From contig JAMQHL010000025.1 in the NCBI GenBank assembly GCA_025993795.1, positions 1-64,000 of the forward strand: a stretch of DNA of 64,000 nt. The letters are read 5' to 3'. Below, in pieces: positions 53,381 to 62,640 of this stretch (positions are counted from its first letter, which is position 1; every line of letters begins with the position of its first letter). Below the pieces are notes generated by a model. That model worked only from the letters and a program-made list of their open reading frames with translations. It was not told the origin of the DNA and did not search any database. Source of the stretch: Planctomycetota bacterium. Lineage in GTDB: Bacteria > Planctomycetota > UBA8742 > UBA2392. A program made the translations under genes and the position numbers.

Positions 53381-53968
53381 CTAAGTCGTACGTTCCGGGC
53401 CGAACCAGACAAACTCGATTGTCACCTTCCACTGCGACAGGTCGTTGCCCTTCACGATGTCAACCTTCCCGAAGGTGCGCTGCTTGCGCTCTATGCTGAT
53501 CGACTGCGTAACGGCGTACTTGTCTGTGGCTTGCAGCGCGTTCTGCAGGAAAGCGGTCCATTCGGTCTGGGTGACGGAATCGAGCGTGACCTTGCACTTG
53601 TACTCAAGATAGCGCTCTTTGCCGACCTTCTTGGGCTCGCCCCGACCCGGCGTTACGTTGAAGCGGTTGTCGGTCTCCTGGATGTTCAGGTCGGCCGCAA
53701 TTGAACGCATGGTGACGTGGGTGTTGTTCATCATCTCGCGGTCAGGCGGCTTGATGATCTCCTGCTTGACCTTGTAGTAGTAGTCGCCGATGTTGGGCGA
53801 GTATGCGACGCTGATGTCCGCGAACTTGCCCGCGGCGGACACATACTCACCGGACAGGGTATCGCGCTGGTCGTTGGTGAATTTGTAGCCGATTAGCGCC
53901 ACCATCGCGAGCGCGAAGCACGCCACAATGTAGATCGACATGGCTTTGCTGCCTTCCTGCTCGGGCAT
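53381..53968 (-). CDS. Single-pass inner-membrane protein, possible GspM/PilO-like
   Basis: A 195-residue protein with one N-terminal transmembrane helix (MSIYIVACFALAMVALIGYK) and a periplasmic part that reads as alternating strands and helices, ending YAVTQSISIERKQRTFGKVD then WKVTIEFVWFGPE. The size, topology and position directly after a GspL/PilM-like gene (start/stop share base 53968) suggest the GspM/PilO role of anchoring the inner-membrane platform. Sequence alone does not prove the family. Confidence 0.6.
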   Translation of the reverse strand: MPEQEGSKAMSIYIVACFALAMVALIGYKFTNDQRDTLSGEYVSAAGKFADISVAYSPNIGDYYYKVKQEIIKPPDREMMNNTHVTMRSIAADLNIQETDNRFNVTPGRGEPKKVGKERYLEYKCKVTLDSVTQTEWTAFLQNALQATDKYAVTQSISIERKQRTFGKVDIVKGNDLSQWKVTIEFVWFGPERTT

Positions 53969-55860
53969 TACTTCGTCCCTCCCTTGGGCGCAGCGGCGGT
54001 CTTTGGCGGGGTCGGCTTCTTCAGTGTCAGCGTGATCTTCACCTGGCGGGCCTGCCGGCCCTGCAGGCCATCTACGGGCTTGCCGGGCGGGTCCTGGCGT
54101 GGGTCGCCATCAAACCAGTTCGGGTGCGACGTTGCGAGTGCGCGGAAAGCCGCCAGCATCCGGTCAACTTCAGCCAGGTCCTTGAACTCAGGAACCAGCT
54201 TCTTGTCCTTGACCATTTTGTCGCGCTCTTTCTGGTCTTCCGAGAGCGAGGAAAAGAAATCAATCTGCACGCTGGTGCCTGAGACGTTCAGGTTCAGTAG
54301 CGTGAAGTCATAGCTCGGCCCGGCGGCCTGGATGGCCTTGAACACCTCAACCAGAATCTGGTCTGCGTGGTGCGGTCGCAGATAGTTGTCTGTGGTTTCC
54401 CCCATCAGGAACTTCTGGTGAGCCTGAAGCTTCTTGTGGGCGTTGGTGATCTCCTGGGCCGGGTCGTCCTCGATCACGGAGTAGGCACGGTTCTTTTCCT
54501 GGTCCTTGTCGAACTTGGCCTTGTCGGTGGGCGCGTAGGCATAGGCCTTCTTGAAGAAGTATTCCGGCCCCTGCTCACGGTCGCGCAGGTCATGGATGCC
54601 GCGTTCGTACTGGCGCTTATGGGTCCAGCTCATCAGGAACAGAATGCCCGAGAAGAGCAGCACCAGCGTCGCCGTAAACGCAAGCGGCGTCTTGGCGTAA
54701 TCGAACAGCGTGCCCGGCGCCAGGTCACCATACCGGAAGTTGATGTGTGTGTAGTCCGACCCGACACCCTTGAGTGCTACGCCCGCCAGGTAACTCATTT
54801 CGCCGGCGTCAGGCAACGAAACGTCTGCTTTGCCGTCTTTGCCGGTGTTGATGGTGTGCAGCAGGTCAATGGCGATGCAATCGGAAATTGCGAGTTCATT
54901 GCCAAGCAACAGGGCAAGCTGTTCGCCAGCACCACCGAGCCCCGAAACCACAAGCCGCGTCGGCTCAGCGACCGGGTTGCTCATCAGGATGGTGCGCCGC
55001 GCCTCGACGGCCACGCGGTTCAGGAATTTCAGCAGCTCATCGCGGCTCATGTGCTTGATGCGCTCAGCCACTTCCTGCTCGCCTATGTTTACGCTTTCTG
55101 CTTCGGGCAGCTTCACAGAATCTGTGCTGCCGGCAAACTCGCGCGCTCGTGCCTCGGCATCAGCCTGCGCCTTGCGTGCCGCTTCTTTGGCGTCCGCCGC
55201 CCCCGCAGTGCCGCCGTGGGCGCCTGACAAATACGGGCTTAGAAACACACGCGCCGCGTACTCTTCGCCTTCGTGCACTTCGGAAACCGTGGCAATTGTG
55301 CCGGCAAAGTCCAACCAGAGAGCTGGCGGCTTGTCGGCAGCCAGCTCAGGGTGAATCAGTCCCAGGTTCATGGTGCCTGAAAGGTGGCTGTCTGCCCCCT
55401 CAACCGCAAGACCGGCGGCCTCCAGGGCCGTAATGCGCGACCGCACGTACTCTTTGTCGGCTGCATGCACCAGCAGGTGCGAGCTCTCGCCTTCGCTGCG
55501 CAGCACGTTGTAGCCGAGCGCCATGTCCTCAATCGAGACGTTCGGGATCACTGCCTCAACCTGGAACGGCAGCACGCGAGCAATCTGGCGTTTGTCGGTA
55601 AATGCCAGGTGGATGTCCCGGTAACGCATGCCCTCGGGTCCGACGACAAGAAACACCTTGCCGCCAAGCTTGTTCTGCTTCACGAATTCCGCGACCTGGG
55701 TGTTCAGCCACGCCTGCCGGTCGGCCACTGGCGTGCCGTCTTCGTTGCGAGCCTCGACCATCGTGCCGACCCAGACGTTCTTGATGCGCGGGTGGCGCTT
55801 GCTGCCCGCAATCTCCATGGCGGAAATTCTCGGGTACTCGATGTAAACGGCTATGGCCAC
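53968..55860 (-). CDS. GspL/PilM-like inner-membrane assembly protein
   Basis: A 630-residue protein with a cytoplasmic actin-like N-terminal part (about residues 1-390), one transmembrane helix (LAFTATLVLLFSGILFLMSW), and a periplasmic C-terminal part with a ferredoxin-like strand pattern (FTLLNLNVSGTSVQIDFFSS) ending in Lys/Pro-rich residues. Recognisable are AFTDKRQIARVLPFQVEAVI followed by PN (the PilM/GspL pseudopilin-platform opening), LWLDFAGTIATVSEVHEGEE and TRLVVSGLGGAGEQLALLLG. This is a PilM-N or GspL arrangement of type IV pilus or type II secretion machinery. A GspF/PilC gene lies at the window end. Confidence 0.78.
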   Translation of the reverse strand: MAIAVYIEYPRISAMEIAGSKRHPRIKNVWVGTMVEARNEDGTPVADRQAWLNTQVAEFVKQNKLGGKVFLVVGPEGMRYRDIHLAFTDKRQIARVLPFQVEAVIPNVSIEDMALGYNVLRSEGESSHLLVHAADKEYVRSRITALEAAGLAVEGADSHLSGTMNLGLIHPELAADKPPALWLDFAGTIATVSEVHEGEEYAARVFLSPYLSGAHGGTAGAADAKEAARKAQADAEARAREFAGSTDSVKLPEAESVNIGEQEVAERIKHMSRDELLKFLNRVAVEARRTILMSNPVAEPTRLVVSGLGGAGEQLALLLGNELAISDCIAIDLLHTINTGKDGKADVSLPDAGEMSYLAGVALKGVGSDYTHINFRYGDLAPGTLFDYAKTPLAFTATLVLLFSGILFLMSWTHKRQYERGIHDLRDREQGPEYFFKKAYAYAPTDKAKFDKDQEKNRAYSVIEDDPAQEITNAHKKLQAHQKFLMGETTDNYLRPHHADQILVEVFKAIQAAGPSYDFTLLNLNVSGTSVQIDFFSSLSEDQKERDKMVKDKKLVPEFKDLAEVDRMLAAFRALATSHPNWFDGDPRQDPPGKPVDGLQGRQARQVKITLTLKKPTPPKTAAAPKGGTK

Positions 55861-56025
55861 TCTGTTTCCTCCGGGCGCAACGCTTTCGGTTTATACGCTT
55901 CGGCTGCCCGATGTGTTGGCGGAATTCGGTACCGGTTTTGGGGTATCCGGCGCTGGATTCATTTCGGTGATTCCGTATCCGCATGCAACCGTGCCGCGTT
56001 ATGCTGCATTGACAAGGCCCATTCT

Positions 56026-57300
56026 ATGACCGACAGAACGATCCTCGACAACCTCACGTACGACGCCCTTCCCGCTGTTCTGGTCAGCGCTACGCTTCCC
56101 AACGACGAGCCATTTGGGAACGACCCGCTCGATGAGCTTGAAGCACTGGCCGAAACCGCCGGCCTGCAAGTCGTGGGCAAGGTGTACCAGAACCTTCAGA
56201 AGATCAGCCCGCGCACGTACATCGGCAAAGGCAAAGTGGTCGAAGTGGCCGACCTGGTGCTGGAAACCGGCGCCAAGCTGGTCGTTTTCGACAACGAGTT
56301 GCGCCCCAACCAGCAGGATGCGCTCGAAGAGGAAATCAAGGTCAGTGTGCTGGACCGCACAGAGCTGATCTTGACCATCTTCGGCCAGCACACGCGCACC
56401 CGCCAGGCCAAGGTGCAGGTGCAACTGGCACAGGCCGAGTACGAACTGCCCCGCCTGAAGAACCTGTGGACCCACCTTGAGCGCCAGCGCGGCAGCCTGG
56501 GCGCCGTCGGCGGCGCCGGCGAGCGCCAGATTGAAACGGACCGCCGCCTGCTGCGCGACCGAATCAGCAGCCTGAAAGCCGAGCTTGGGCAGATCAACCG
56601 CCGCCGCCACATTGAGGTTGAGCGCCGCAATGAGCTGTTTCAGGTGGCCATTGTGGGCTACACCAACGCCGGCAAGAGCACGCTGATGAACGCCTTGACG
56701 CAAGAGGGCGTGCTGGCTGAAGACAAGCTGTTCGCGACACTGGACACGCGCACCTGCGTGTGGAAGCTGCCCGACCACAAAGTGCTGCTCAGCGACACCG
56801 TGGGCTTCATTCGCAACCTGCCGCACAGACTGGTGGCAAGCTTTCACGCAACGCTGGAAGAAGTGCTGCAGGCCGACCTGCTGCTGCATGTCGTTGATGC
56901 CAGCCACATAAGCGCCGTGGAAATGGTGGAAGCCGTTAACGGCGTGCTGAAGGACATTGGCGCCGGCGACAAGCGCACTCTCATGGTGCTCAACAAGATC
57001 GACCTGGTGCGCGACCAGCCACAAGTCACTCATTTGCAGAACATGTACATCGAGCACGTGAAGGTGTCCGCCAAGTCAGGCGTCGGGCTGACCGAACTGG
57101 AACGCCGAGTGCAAGCCGTCGTCGAAGAGCGCGAGACAAAACTGGACTGGACATTCAGCGCCGGCAACGGCCGCCTGCTGGCCTACCTGCAACAGCACGG
57201 CAAGATCCTGAATTTGGAGTACGAAGACAGCGATGTGCACGTCAGGGCGCTGATCGAACCCAGATACTACGGGCAGGCCGTGGCGTTGCGCGACGCCTGA
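56026..57300 (+). CDS. hflX: GTPase HflX
   Basis: A 424-residue ribosome-associated GTPase that splits stalled or idle ribosomes. It has the N-terminal HflX domain (ISPRTYIGKGKVVEVADLV, FDNELRPNQQDALEE, VLDRTELILTIFGQHTRTRQ), the glycine-rich signature GAVGGAGERQIETDRRLLRD, and a GTPase domain with G1 GYTNAGKST, G3 DTVGFIRNLP and G4 NKID. The start MTDRTILDNLTYD matches the domain start and is 165 bases from the divergent GspL-like gene. Confidence 0.96.
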   Translation: MTDRTILDNLTYDALPAVLVSATLPNDEPFGNDPLDELEALAETAGLQVVGKVYQNLQKISPRTYIGKGKVVEVADLVLETGAKLVVFDNELRPNQQDALEEEIKVSVLDRTELILTIFGQHTRTRQAKVQVQLAQAEYELPRLKNLWTHLERQRGSLGAVGGAGERQIETDRRLLRDRISSLKAELGQINRRRHIEVERRNELFQVAIVGYTNAGKSTLMNALTQEGVLAEDKLFATLDTRTCVWKLPDHKVLLSDTVGFIRNLPHRLVASFHATLEEVLQADLLLHVVDASHISAVEMVEAVNGVLKDIGAGDKRTLMVLNKIDLVRDQPQVTHLQNMYIEHVKVSAKSGVGLTELERRVQAVVEERETKLDWTFSAGNGRLLAYLQQHGKILNLEYEDSDVHVRALIEPRYYGQAVALRDA

Positions 57301-57599
57301 GCCGTGTTCTGCTAGTCATTCTTTCACGATAGTTCCTTGATGTTCCCAGCGCTCCCGGCAGCCACATAGCCTCGGCATATGTGCCCAGCACGAACAGCGC
57401 GGCTGCGGCTGCGGCACCCTTTGCAACGGTGTCTTTACCCAATCCGGGGTGCTTTGCCTCGGCAAGTCCTTCATCCAATGCCGCCTTGAACCCGGAGCTC
57501 TTCGTGCCAGTCGGCTGGTTTGCGCGATTCCAAAACCCGGCGCAACTTGCAACCGGGGTCCGGGCCGCCGGGCAGGTATAGTTTCCCATGGAGGCTATC
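57301..57599. other. Intergenic stretch with an unconvincing antisense frame
   Basis: 299 bases between hflX and the zinc-ribbon gene. A minus-strand frame (stop at 57242, ATG at 57589) contains one hydrophobic Ala-rich segment but has no ribosome-binding site and overlaps the end of hflX by 59 bases. No promoter, repeat or RNA gene is evident. Confidence 0.4.
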
Positions 57600-57962
57600 A
57601 TGCACTACGGATGGATCGCACAGTCGGCAACCAATTCGCGCCGCGCGGAAAGTGCAGCGTCCGACGCCGCTTCGGCTGCGCGCAAGGCGGAAAGCACAGC
57701 GGCGCGGCTTGAAGACCTGATCGACCGGCAAATGCTGGTGATTCGTTCGTTGCTGACTATGTGCGAGAAAAAGGGGCTGTTCAACGAGCCGGAATTCCGC
57801 GAATTGATGAACGAGGTAGACCTCAGCGACGGGCGCCTGGACGGCAAGTTCAAACCGGAAGCCGGGCCCCAGAACTGCCCCAGTTGCGGCAAGGTCAATG
57901 GCAAGCGCGCGGTGACCTGCATGTACTGCGGCGTTCCCCTGGAGGGGCGGCCGATTCTTTAG
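57600..57962 (+). CDS. Small zinc-ribbon protein
   Basis: A 120-residue protein starting MHYGWIAQSATNSRRAESAA. A GGAGG site 5 bases upstream supports this ATG over one four codons earlier. Residues about 10-40 form an Ala/Glu/Arg-rich coiled-coil helix, and the C terminus carries a two-pair zinc ribbon (CPSCGKVNGKRAVTCMYCG). It resembles short zinc-ribbon proteins of unknown function. It precedes the FHA-sigma54 regulator by 118 bases on the same strand. Confidence 0.75.
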   Translation: MHYGWIAQSATNSRRAESAASDAASAARKAESTAARLEDLIDRQMLVIRSLLTMCEKKGLFNEPEFRELMNEVDLSDGRLDGKFKPEAGPQNCPSCGKVNGKRAVTCMYCGVPLEGRPIL

Positions 57963-58080
57963 CCCAACCCCCGCACTTGGGGCCATCGCACGGCCACGTG
58001 GTAACAAAGTTTCCACTGCATATTGACCTTGCAAATGCCTTGTTCTTCACTGTACGCCATAGTGGAGGACGCGTTACTGC

Positions 58081-59997
58081 ATGCCGTTTCTTGTTGTCGA
58101 TGAAAAAGGAAACACCAGCCGTTACCCGATTGCGGGTCGTGCTATCACCATCGGCCGCGCGCCCGACAACACCGTCATGCTCGCGGACGAAAAGGCAAGC
58201 CGCCACCACTGCCTGCTGGAGCAACAGCCCGACAAGAGCTGGGTGTTGCGTGACCTCAAGTCCCGCAACGGCACGTTTCTGCACGGTGACCCCGTGCTTG
58301 AGGAGGCAATTCAGTTCGGCGAAACATTCCAGATCGGCACCGCCCGCATTTCTCTGTTCTCTGAAGAATCGTCGGCGTTTGAAACCAAGAACGCCATCGA
58401 AGCCATCCCCGAAAGCGCCCTGCCGACCGCTGAACCCGTAGCGGTAGGTATTCTTGAAGCGTTCAATGCGTTCGCCAAACCAGCTGAGGAAGACACACCC
58501 AAGTCACTGTACTTTGCCGCGGCACGCTTCACCGGCCAGTTGCTGCCGGGCGTGCGGGTCGCGGTGTGCGTTGCCGACGAACGTGGTGAGGCGCGCCCCC
58601 GAGGCTTCTTTAACTTCATCAGCGGCACCCCGGAAAATGAACTGCCACCCAACTTCCAGAACAACGCCAACAAGCTGCTCAGCCCGCGCGCGCGAACCCA
58701 GGTCAAGCCCAGGGGCGCGACCGTACCGCCGTGCGTGTACCTGCCGCTCAAGGCCGGCGAACGGCTGGCGGGGGTGCTGTACGTTGAGCGCGAATCGAAG
58801 GAGTCCGAGTTCACGGAAACCCAGGTGGCGTTGCTTGAACACGCGGCCCATGTTGTTTCGGTAGCCGCCGGTGCCGCCCTAAGCCGCGCAAACGAAGAAG
58901 CGCTCGCGGCCAAGGTCGCCAACTTCGAGAACGAACTCGAGGGTGTGCGCCGCGAACTTGAAGCCAAGCTCGACCTGCAGACCGCAGAGCTGACTGCTTT
59001 GCGCATTGAGGCCGAATCGCGCGAGCCCGACAAGAAGTGGCAGCACGATTACAGCAACATCATCGGCGCAAGCAGCAGCATGCAGGAAGTCTTCCGCATG
59101 CTCGACAAGGTAACGGACCTGCCTGTGCCCGTATTGATTCTGGGTGAACCGGGCACCGGCAAAGAGCTGATCGCGCGTGCCTTGCACTTCAATTCAAGTC
59201 GCGCCAAGACCGGCCGGTTCGTGGCAGAAAACTGCGCCGCACTGCCCGACACGCTGTTTGAAAGCGAACTGTTCGGGTATGTGAAGGGCGCTTTCACCGG
59301 CGCCGACCGCGACAAGGTCGGGTTGTTCGGACATGCGGATGGCGGCACAATTTTTCTGGACGAAATCGGCGAGATCAGCCCCGCCATGCAGGCCAAGCTG
59401 CTGCGCGTGATTGAAGAAGGCGAGATTCGTCCGATCGGCGGCAAGGTAAGCAAGAAGGTTGACTTTAGACTGGTGTGCGCGACCAATCGCGACCTGGCCG
59501 AGCAGGTGCGCAAAGGCGCGTTCCGACAGGACCTGTTCTTTCGCATCAACGTGGTCACAATCCGGCTGCCGGCGTTGCGCGAGCGCAAAGAAGATATCCC
59601 GGTCATGGTGGACCACTTCTTCAAGGTTGCAGCGCGCGAGTCCGGCCATGCGCAACTCAAGATGGACCGTGGCGTGCTGCGCGCAATGTTGACCTATCAC
59701 TGGCCCGGCAACGTGCGCGAACTCGAGAACGAGGTCAAGAAGATCGTCGCCCTCTCCGACGGCCAGAAGGTTGACGCGGCGCAGCTCAGCCCGCATCTGC
59801 GCCAGGTTGCCGAAGAAGAATCGATGTCTGAAACCGGCACCTCGCTGAAAGATGTCGTCGAGAATGTCGAAAAACGAAAGATCGTTGAAGCCATTGAACG
59901 TACCAAAGGGAATAAGTCCCGGGCCGCGGAGTTGCTTGGCCTGTCACGCCTGGGACTGCGCAAGAAGATGGAACGCTACGGCATAGCCTCAGACTGA
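58081..59997 (+). CDS. Sigma-54-dependent activator with FHA and GAF domains
   Basis: A 638-residue transcription activator. An FHA phosphothreonine-binding domain occupies about residues 20-95 (GRAPDN at 25, SRHH at 40, SRNGTFLHG at 61). A GAF-like domain follows around 130-275, then a coiled coil to about 315. The AAA+ sigma-54 contact domain has Walker A GEPGTGKE (about 355), GAFTGA (about 403) and DEIGEISPAMQAKLLRVIEE. A Fis-type helix-turn-helix closes it (NKSRAAELLGLSRLGLRKKM). FHA input suggests that Ser/Thr phosphorylation, rather than a two-component receiver, controls it. No kinase is adjacent. Confidence 0.93.
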   Translation: MPFLVVDEKGNTSRYPIAGRAITIGRAPDNTVMLADEKASRHHCLLEQQPDKSWVLRDLKSRNGTFLHGDPVLEEAIQFGETFQIGTARISLFSEESSAFETKNAIEAIPESALPTAEPVAVGILEAFNAFAKPAEEDTPKSLYFAAARFTGQLLPGVRVAVCVADERGEARPRGFFNFISGTPENELPPNFQNNANKLLSPRARTQVKPRGATVPPCVYLPLKAGERLAGVLYVERESKESEFTETQVALLEHAAHVVSVAAGAALSRANEEALAAKVANFENELEGVRRELEAKLDLQTAELTALRIEAESREPDKKWQHDYSNIIGASSSMQEVFRMLDKVTDLPVPVLILGEPGTGKELIARALHFNSSRAKTGRFVAENCAALPDTLFESELFGYVKGAFTGADRDKVGLFGHADGGTIFLDEIGEISPAMQAKLLRVIEEGEIRPIGGKVSKKVDFRLVCATNRDLAEQVRKGAFRQDLFFRINVVTIRLPALRERKEDIPVMVDHFFKVAARESGHAQLKMDRGVLRAMLTYHWPGNVRELENEVKKIVALSDGQKVDAAQLSPHLRQVAEEESMSETGTSLKDVVENVEKRKIVEAIERTKGNKSRAAELLGLSRLGLRKKMERYGIASD

Positions 59998-60011
59998 ACA
60001 AGGATGCCATC

Positions 60012-61088
60012 TTGACGACCGGAACACGCGCCGACCGACACAATAACCCTGCTGCCCCACGCGGCGCTGCCGCTTGTCTTGCCACATTGCTGAGCGTGCT
60101 GCTGTTCGCGACGCCGATGTTTGCACAGATCTTCCCGCGCATAGAAAGAGACGAGGTCCAGCGCCGCATTCAGAGCGGCAAGGACGACACTCCGGACGAA
60201 GTTGAGACGCCGGACAAGCCGGTCGCCCCTACCCAGACCGTAGACGGAGAAAAGGCGCTGCGCCGCTTCAACGAGCTGCTGGCAGGATACGCAAGAGACG
60301 AAAAAGCAATCTGGGAAGCATCGGAACGGCATACTTCAACGCTTCATGTCTCAGTGCGCGATTACATCGAGGCGTCCATCCTGTTGAGAATGGGGCGTTA
60401 CAAAGATGCAGACAAGCGCCTCAGGGCCATCGGGAGTTCGGTCAAGAAAGAGGACGAGGCGCCCTCGCGCGAATGCAAGAACCTGATTGCCGAAATCAAG
60501 GCCGGCCGCGGCTACTACCTGCGAATGATCGCCGTGGTCATGGACTTCTGGAAAGATTTCGACACCGAAGAGCAGATGCTGGCGGTATGGGAAAAGGCGC
60601 ATCGTGAAGGCGACAAGATTGTGCAGGACGCGCGCAAAGCCATCGACAAGAAGAAGATCGAGAACGGCGAGAACCTGCCCCAGCAGATGACCTCGTGGCT
60701 TCTGAATGCCCGCATCTACTGGAAAAACCTGTGGGCGGCACAACAGAACGTGAAGAGACTTCCCGCCAACGTGAACAGCTGGAAGCAGCTGATCTCGGCC
60801 ACCGGGGGCCGCGAGGGAAAAAGCGAAGAGTACACGCCGATGTACCTTACTCAGCGCGCCGCCCTTGAAGTCGCCCGCGAGTTCTTCCAGCACGACGAAC
60901 TTGTCATCGGCGGAACCGCCGACAAGGCGCTGGGCTGGAACCATCTTGCATTGGGTCACCTGGACGGGTGGCCGGCGTTCTTTGAACCTAAACCCTATCA
61001 CTCGCCGGGTGGCCGGATCGCGCTTGCAGCCGGCAAGATTCTTGCCGAGGGCTGGGTAAAGATCATGGACGGGCTGAAGGCGTCTTAG
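60012..61088 (+). CDS. Exported protein of unknown function
   Basis: A 358-residue protein with a signal peptide (CLATLLSVLLFATPMFA, cleavage near residue 38). The mature part is helical and Lys/Glu/Arg-rich with no recognised domain (KALRRFNELLAGYARDEKAI, ECKNLIAEIKAGRGYYLRMI). The start is a TTG with AAGGA 8 bases upstream; no ATG in frame precedes the signal peptide. Its stop overlaps the GTG of the DUF167 gene (TAGTG), so the two are coupled. It starts 14 bases after the FHA regulator. Confidence 0.7.
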   Translation: MTTGTRADRHNNPAAPRGAAACLATLLSVLLFATPMFAQIFPRIERDEVQRRIQSGKDDTPDEVETPDKPVAPTQTVDGEKALRRFNELLAGYARDEKAIWEASERHTSTLHVSVRDYIEASILLRMGRYKDADKRLRAIGSSVKKEDEAPSRECKNLIAEIKAGRGYYLRMIAVVMDFWKDFDTEEQMLAVWEKAHREGDKIVQDARKAIDKKKIENGENLPQQMTSWLLNARIYWKNLWAAQQNVKRLPANVNSWKQLISATGGREGKSEEYTPMYLTQRAALEVAREFFQHDELVIGGTADKALGWNHLALGHLDGWPAFFEPKPYHSPGGRIALAAGKILAEGWVKIMDGLKAS

Positions 61089-61390
61089 TGGATGATCTGG
61101 AGATCGAATCCTGCGACGGCGCCCTGCTGCTGCGGTTACGCGTGGCCGCCGGCGCCCGCAAAGCCCACATCAAGGGCGTCCATGGCGGCGCCCTGAAGTT
61201 GTCGGTCCCTGAGCCGCCCGAAAAGGGCCGGGCCAATGAGGGTGTGTTGCGGCTGTTGGCCGAAACATTGCAGGTTGCACAACGCCAGATTGAACTTGTC
61301 TCAGGCCACGGCAGCCACGATAAGCGGGTGAGTATCACTGGGCTCGACGAGGCAACCGCTCGCGCCCGACTGAGTTCACATTCCGAGTAG
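61088..61390 (+). CDS. DUF167 (YggU-family) protein
   Basis: A 100-residue protein of the DUF167/YggU family, function unknown. The family core LRLRVAAGARKAHIKGVHGG followed by ALKLSVPEPPEKGRANEGVL and LVSGHGSHDKRVSI is clear: the P-P-x-x-G-x-A-N motif and the G-x-x-x-R-K/R ending. A GTG start overlaps the previous stop codon. It lies 27 bases upstream of the purine nucleoside phosphorylase gene. Confidence 0.92.
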   Translation: MDDLEIESCDGALLLRLRVAAGARKAHIKGVHGGALKLSVPEPPEKGRANEGVLRLLAETLQVAQRQIELVSGHGSHDKRVSITGLDEATARARLSSHSE

Positions 61391-61417
61391 CCGCCGGCGG
61401 CCTGGAGCAAGACGACC

Positions 61418-62251
61418 ATGAGCATCCTTCAACAACACCTGCAGGAATCTGTGCGCGCAATCCGTGAGCGCACCAAGACCAAAGCCAAAGTCGGAATCGT
61501 TCTGGGCACGGGCCTGGGCGCCCTTGGCAAGGAAGTACAAGCTGAGTTGCGCCTGCCGTTTTCCCGGATTCCGCACATGGCCAGTTCCAGCGTCCAGAGC
61601 CACAGCGGCGAGTTCGTGGCAGGCACGCTGAACGGCACGCCCGTGTATGTGCTGGAAGGGCGGCTTCACTTCTATGAGGGGCACCGTCTGAGCGACATCG
61701 TGTATCCAGTGCGCCTTCTGCATGCGCTTGGGTGCGAAGTGCTGGTGCTCAGCAATGCCGCGGGCGGCTTGAACCCCGACTGGGCTCTCGGCGACCTGAT
61801 GGCGATTGAAGACCACATCAACCTGCCGGGCCTGGTAGGCGCGAACCCGCTGGTCGGGCCCAACGACGACGCTGACGGCCCGCGCTTTCCGGACATGAGC
61901 CGGCCCTACGACCGCAAGTTGTTGGAGTCAGCGCATGCAGCCGCAAAGGCCACAGGTCTTGCACTGCGCGAGGGCGTGTATGTGATGGTCACCGGCCCGA
62001 ACCTTGAGACCCGCGCCGAGTATCGCATGTTGCGTAATCTGGGCGCCGACGTCGTCGGCATGAGCACACTGCCCGAAGTCGTTGCCGCGCGTCACGTGGG
62101 CATGCGCGTCGTTGCCTTCAGTATTGTGACCGACCTGTGCATCCCGGAAACGCTCGAAGAAGCCGACATTGATACGATCATCAAGACCGCCAACGCAGCC
62201 GAGCCCAAACTGACCAAGCTGGTCAAGCAGTTGGTCGGGACTCTGGCCTGA
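61418..62251 (+). CDS. Purine nucleoside phosphorylase, trimeric type
   Basis: A 277-residue enzyme of the PNP/MTAP superfamily that splits purine nucleosides with phosphate. Recognisable are VGIVLGTGLGALG, SSSVQSHSGEFVAG, VYVLEGRLHFYEGHRLSDIV, VLVLSNAAGGLNPDWALGDL followed by MAIEDHINLPG, GVYVMVTGPNLETRAEYRML, and VVGMSTLPEVVAARHVGMRV. Length and motifs fit the trimeric PNP-I type (PunA/DeoD-like in mammals and many bacteria). It is followed after 10 bases by a VOC protein gene. Confidence 0.94.
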   Translation: MSILQQHLQESVRAIRERTKTKAKVGIVLGTGLGALGKEVQAELRLPFSRIPHMASSSVQSHSGEFVAGTLNGTPVYVLEGRLHFYEGHRLSDIVYPVRLLHALGCEVLVLSNAAGGLNPDWALGDLMAIEDHINLPGLVGANPLVGPNDDADGPRFPDMSRPYDRKLLESAHAAAKATGLALREGVYVMVTGPNLETRAEYRMLRNLGADVVGMSTLPEVVAARHVGMRVVAFSIVTDLCIPETLEEADIDTIIKTANAAEPKLTKLVKQLVGTLA

Positions 62252-62261
62252 GGAGCGCCCG

Positions 62262-62621
62262 ATGTTTAGTGGATTCAGCCACGTGATGATGTTCGTGACC
62301 GACTTCGACCGGGCTGTGGGCTGGTACACGACCAAGCTCGGTTGCAGGGTCAACTTCAGTCACCCGCCGCATTACGCTTCGCTGCAAGAGCCGCAGACCA
62401 ACACCCGCATCGATCTGCACCCGACAGAATCTGACAGCAGAGACGTCGGCCACGGGCCGATGCCGTATTTCAAGGTGCAGAGCGTAGCAGAAGCACTGGC
62501 ATCGCTGGCCGCAAAGGGCATCAAGGTCGGCAAGGTCCAGCAGGAAGGACCCACGAAGTTCGCAACCTTCTGGGATTCCGAAGGCAACGCGCTGGGCGTG
62601 CAGGAGTACACGGCGGAATGA
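62262..62621 (+). CDS. VOC-family (glyoxalase/bleomycin-resistance-like) protein
   Basis: A 119-residue vicinal-oxygen-chelate fold protein. It has the first beta-alpha-beta module SHVMMFVTDFDRAVGWYTTK with LGCRVNFSHPP, and the second module MPYFKVQSVAEALASLAAKG followed by FATFWDSEGNALGVQEY. Metal-binding positions are not certain. Substrate unknown. It converges on the PTS EIIA gene. Confidence 0.88.
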   Translation: MFSGFSHVMMFVTDFDRAVGWYTTKLGCRVNFSHPPHYASLQEPQTNTRIDLHPTESDSRDVGHGPMPYFKVQSVAEALASLAAKGIKVGKVQQEGPTKFATFWDSEGNALGVQEYTAE

Positions 62622-62640
62622 CCCGGCGCCGGGTATCGCC

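Noticed and set aside
57242..57589. A minus-strand frame in the gap after hflX with one Ala-rich hydrophobic segment.
   Set aside because: No Shine-Dalgarno site, overlaps the end of hflX, and unusual composition; left as non-coding.
62621..62634. GC-rich palindrome between the VOC and PTS EIIA genes as a terminator.
   Set aside because: The palindrome leaves almost no loop and has no T-tract on either strand.
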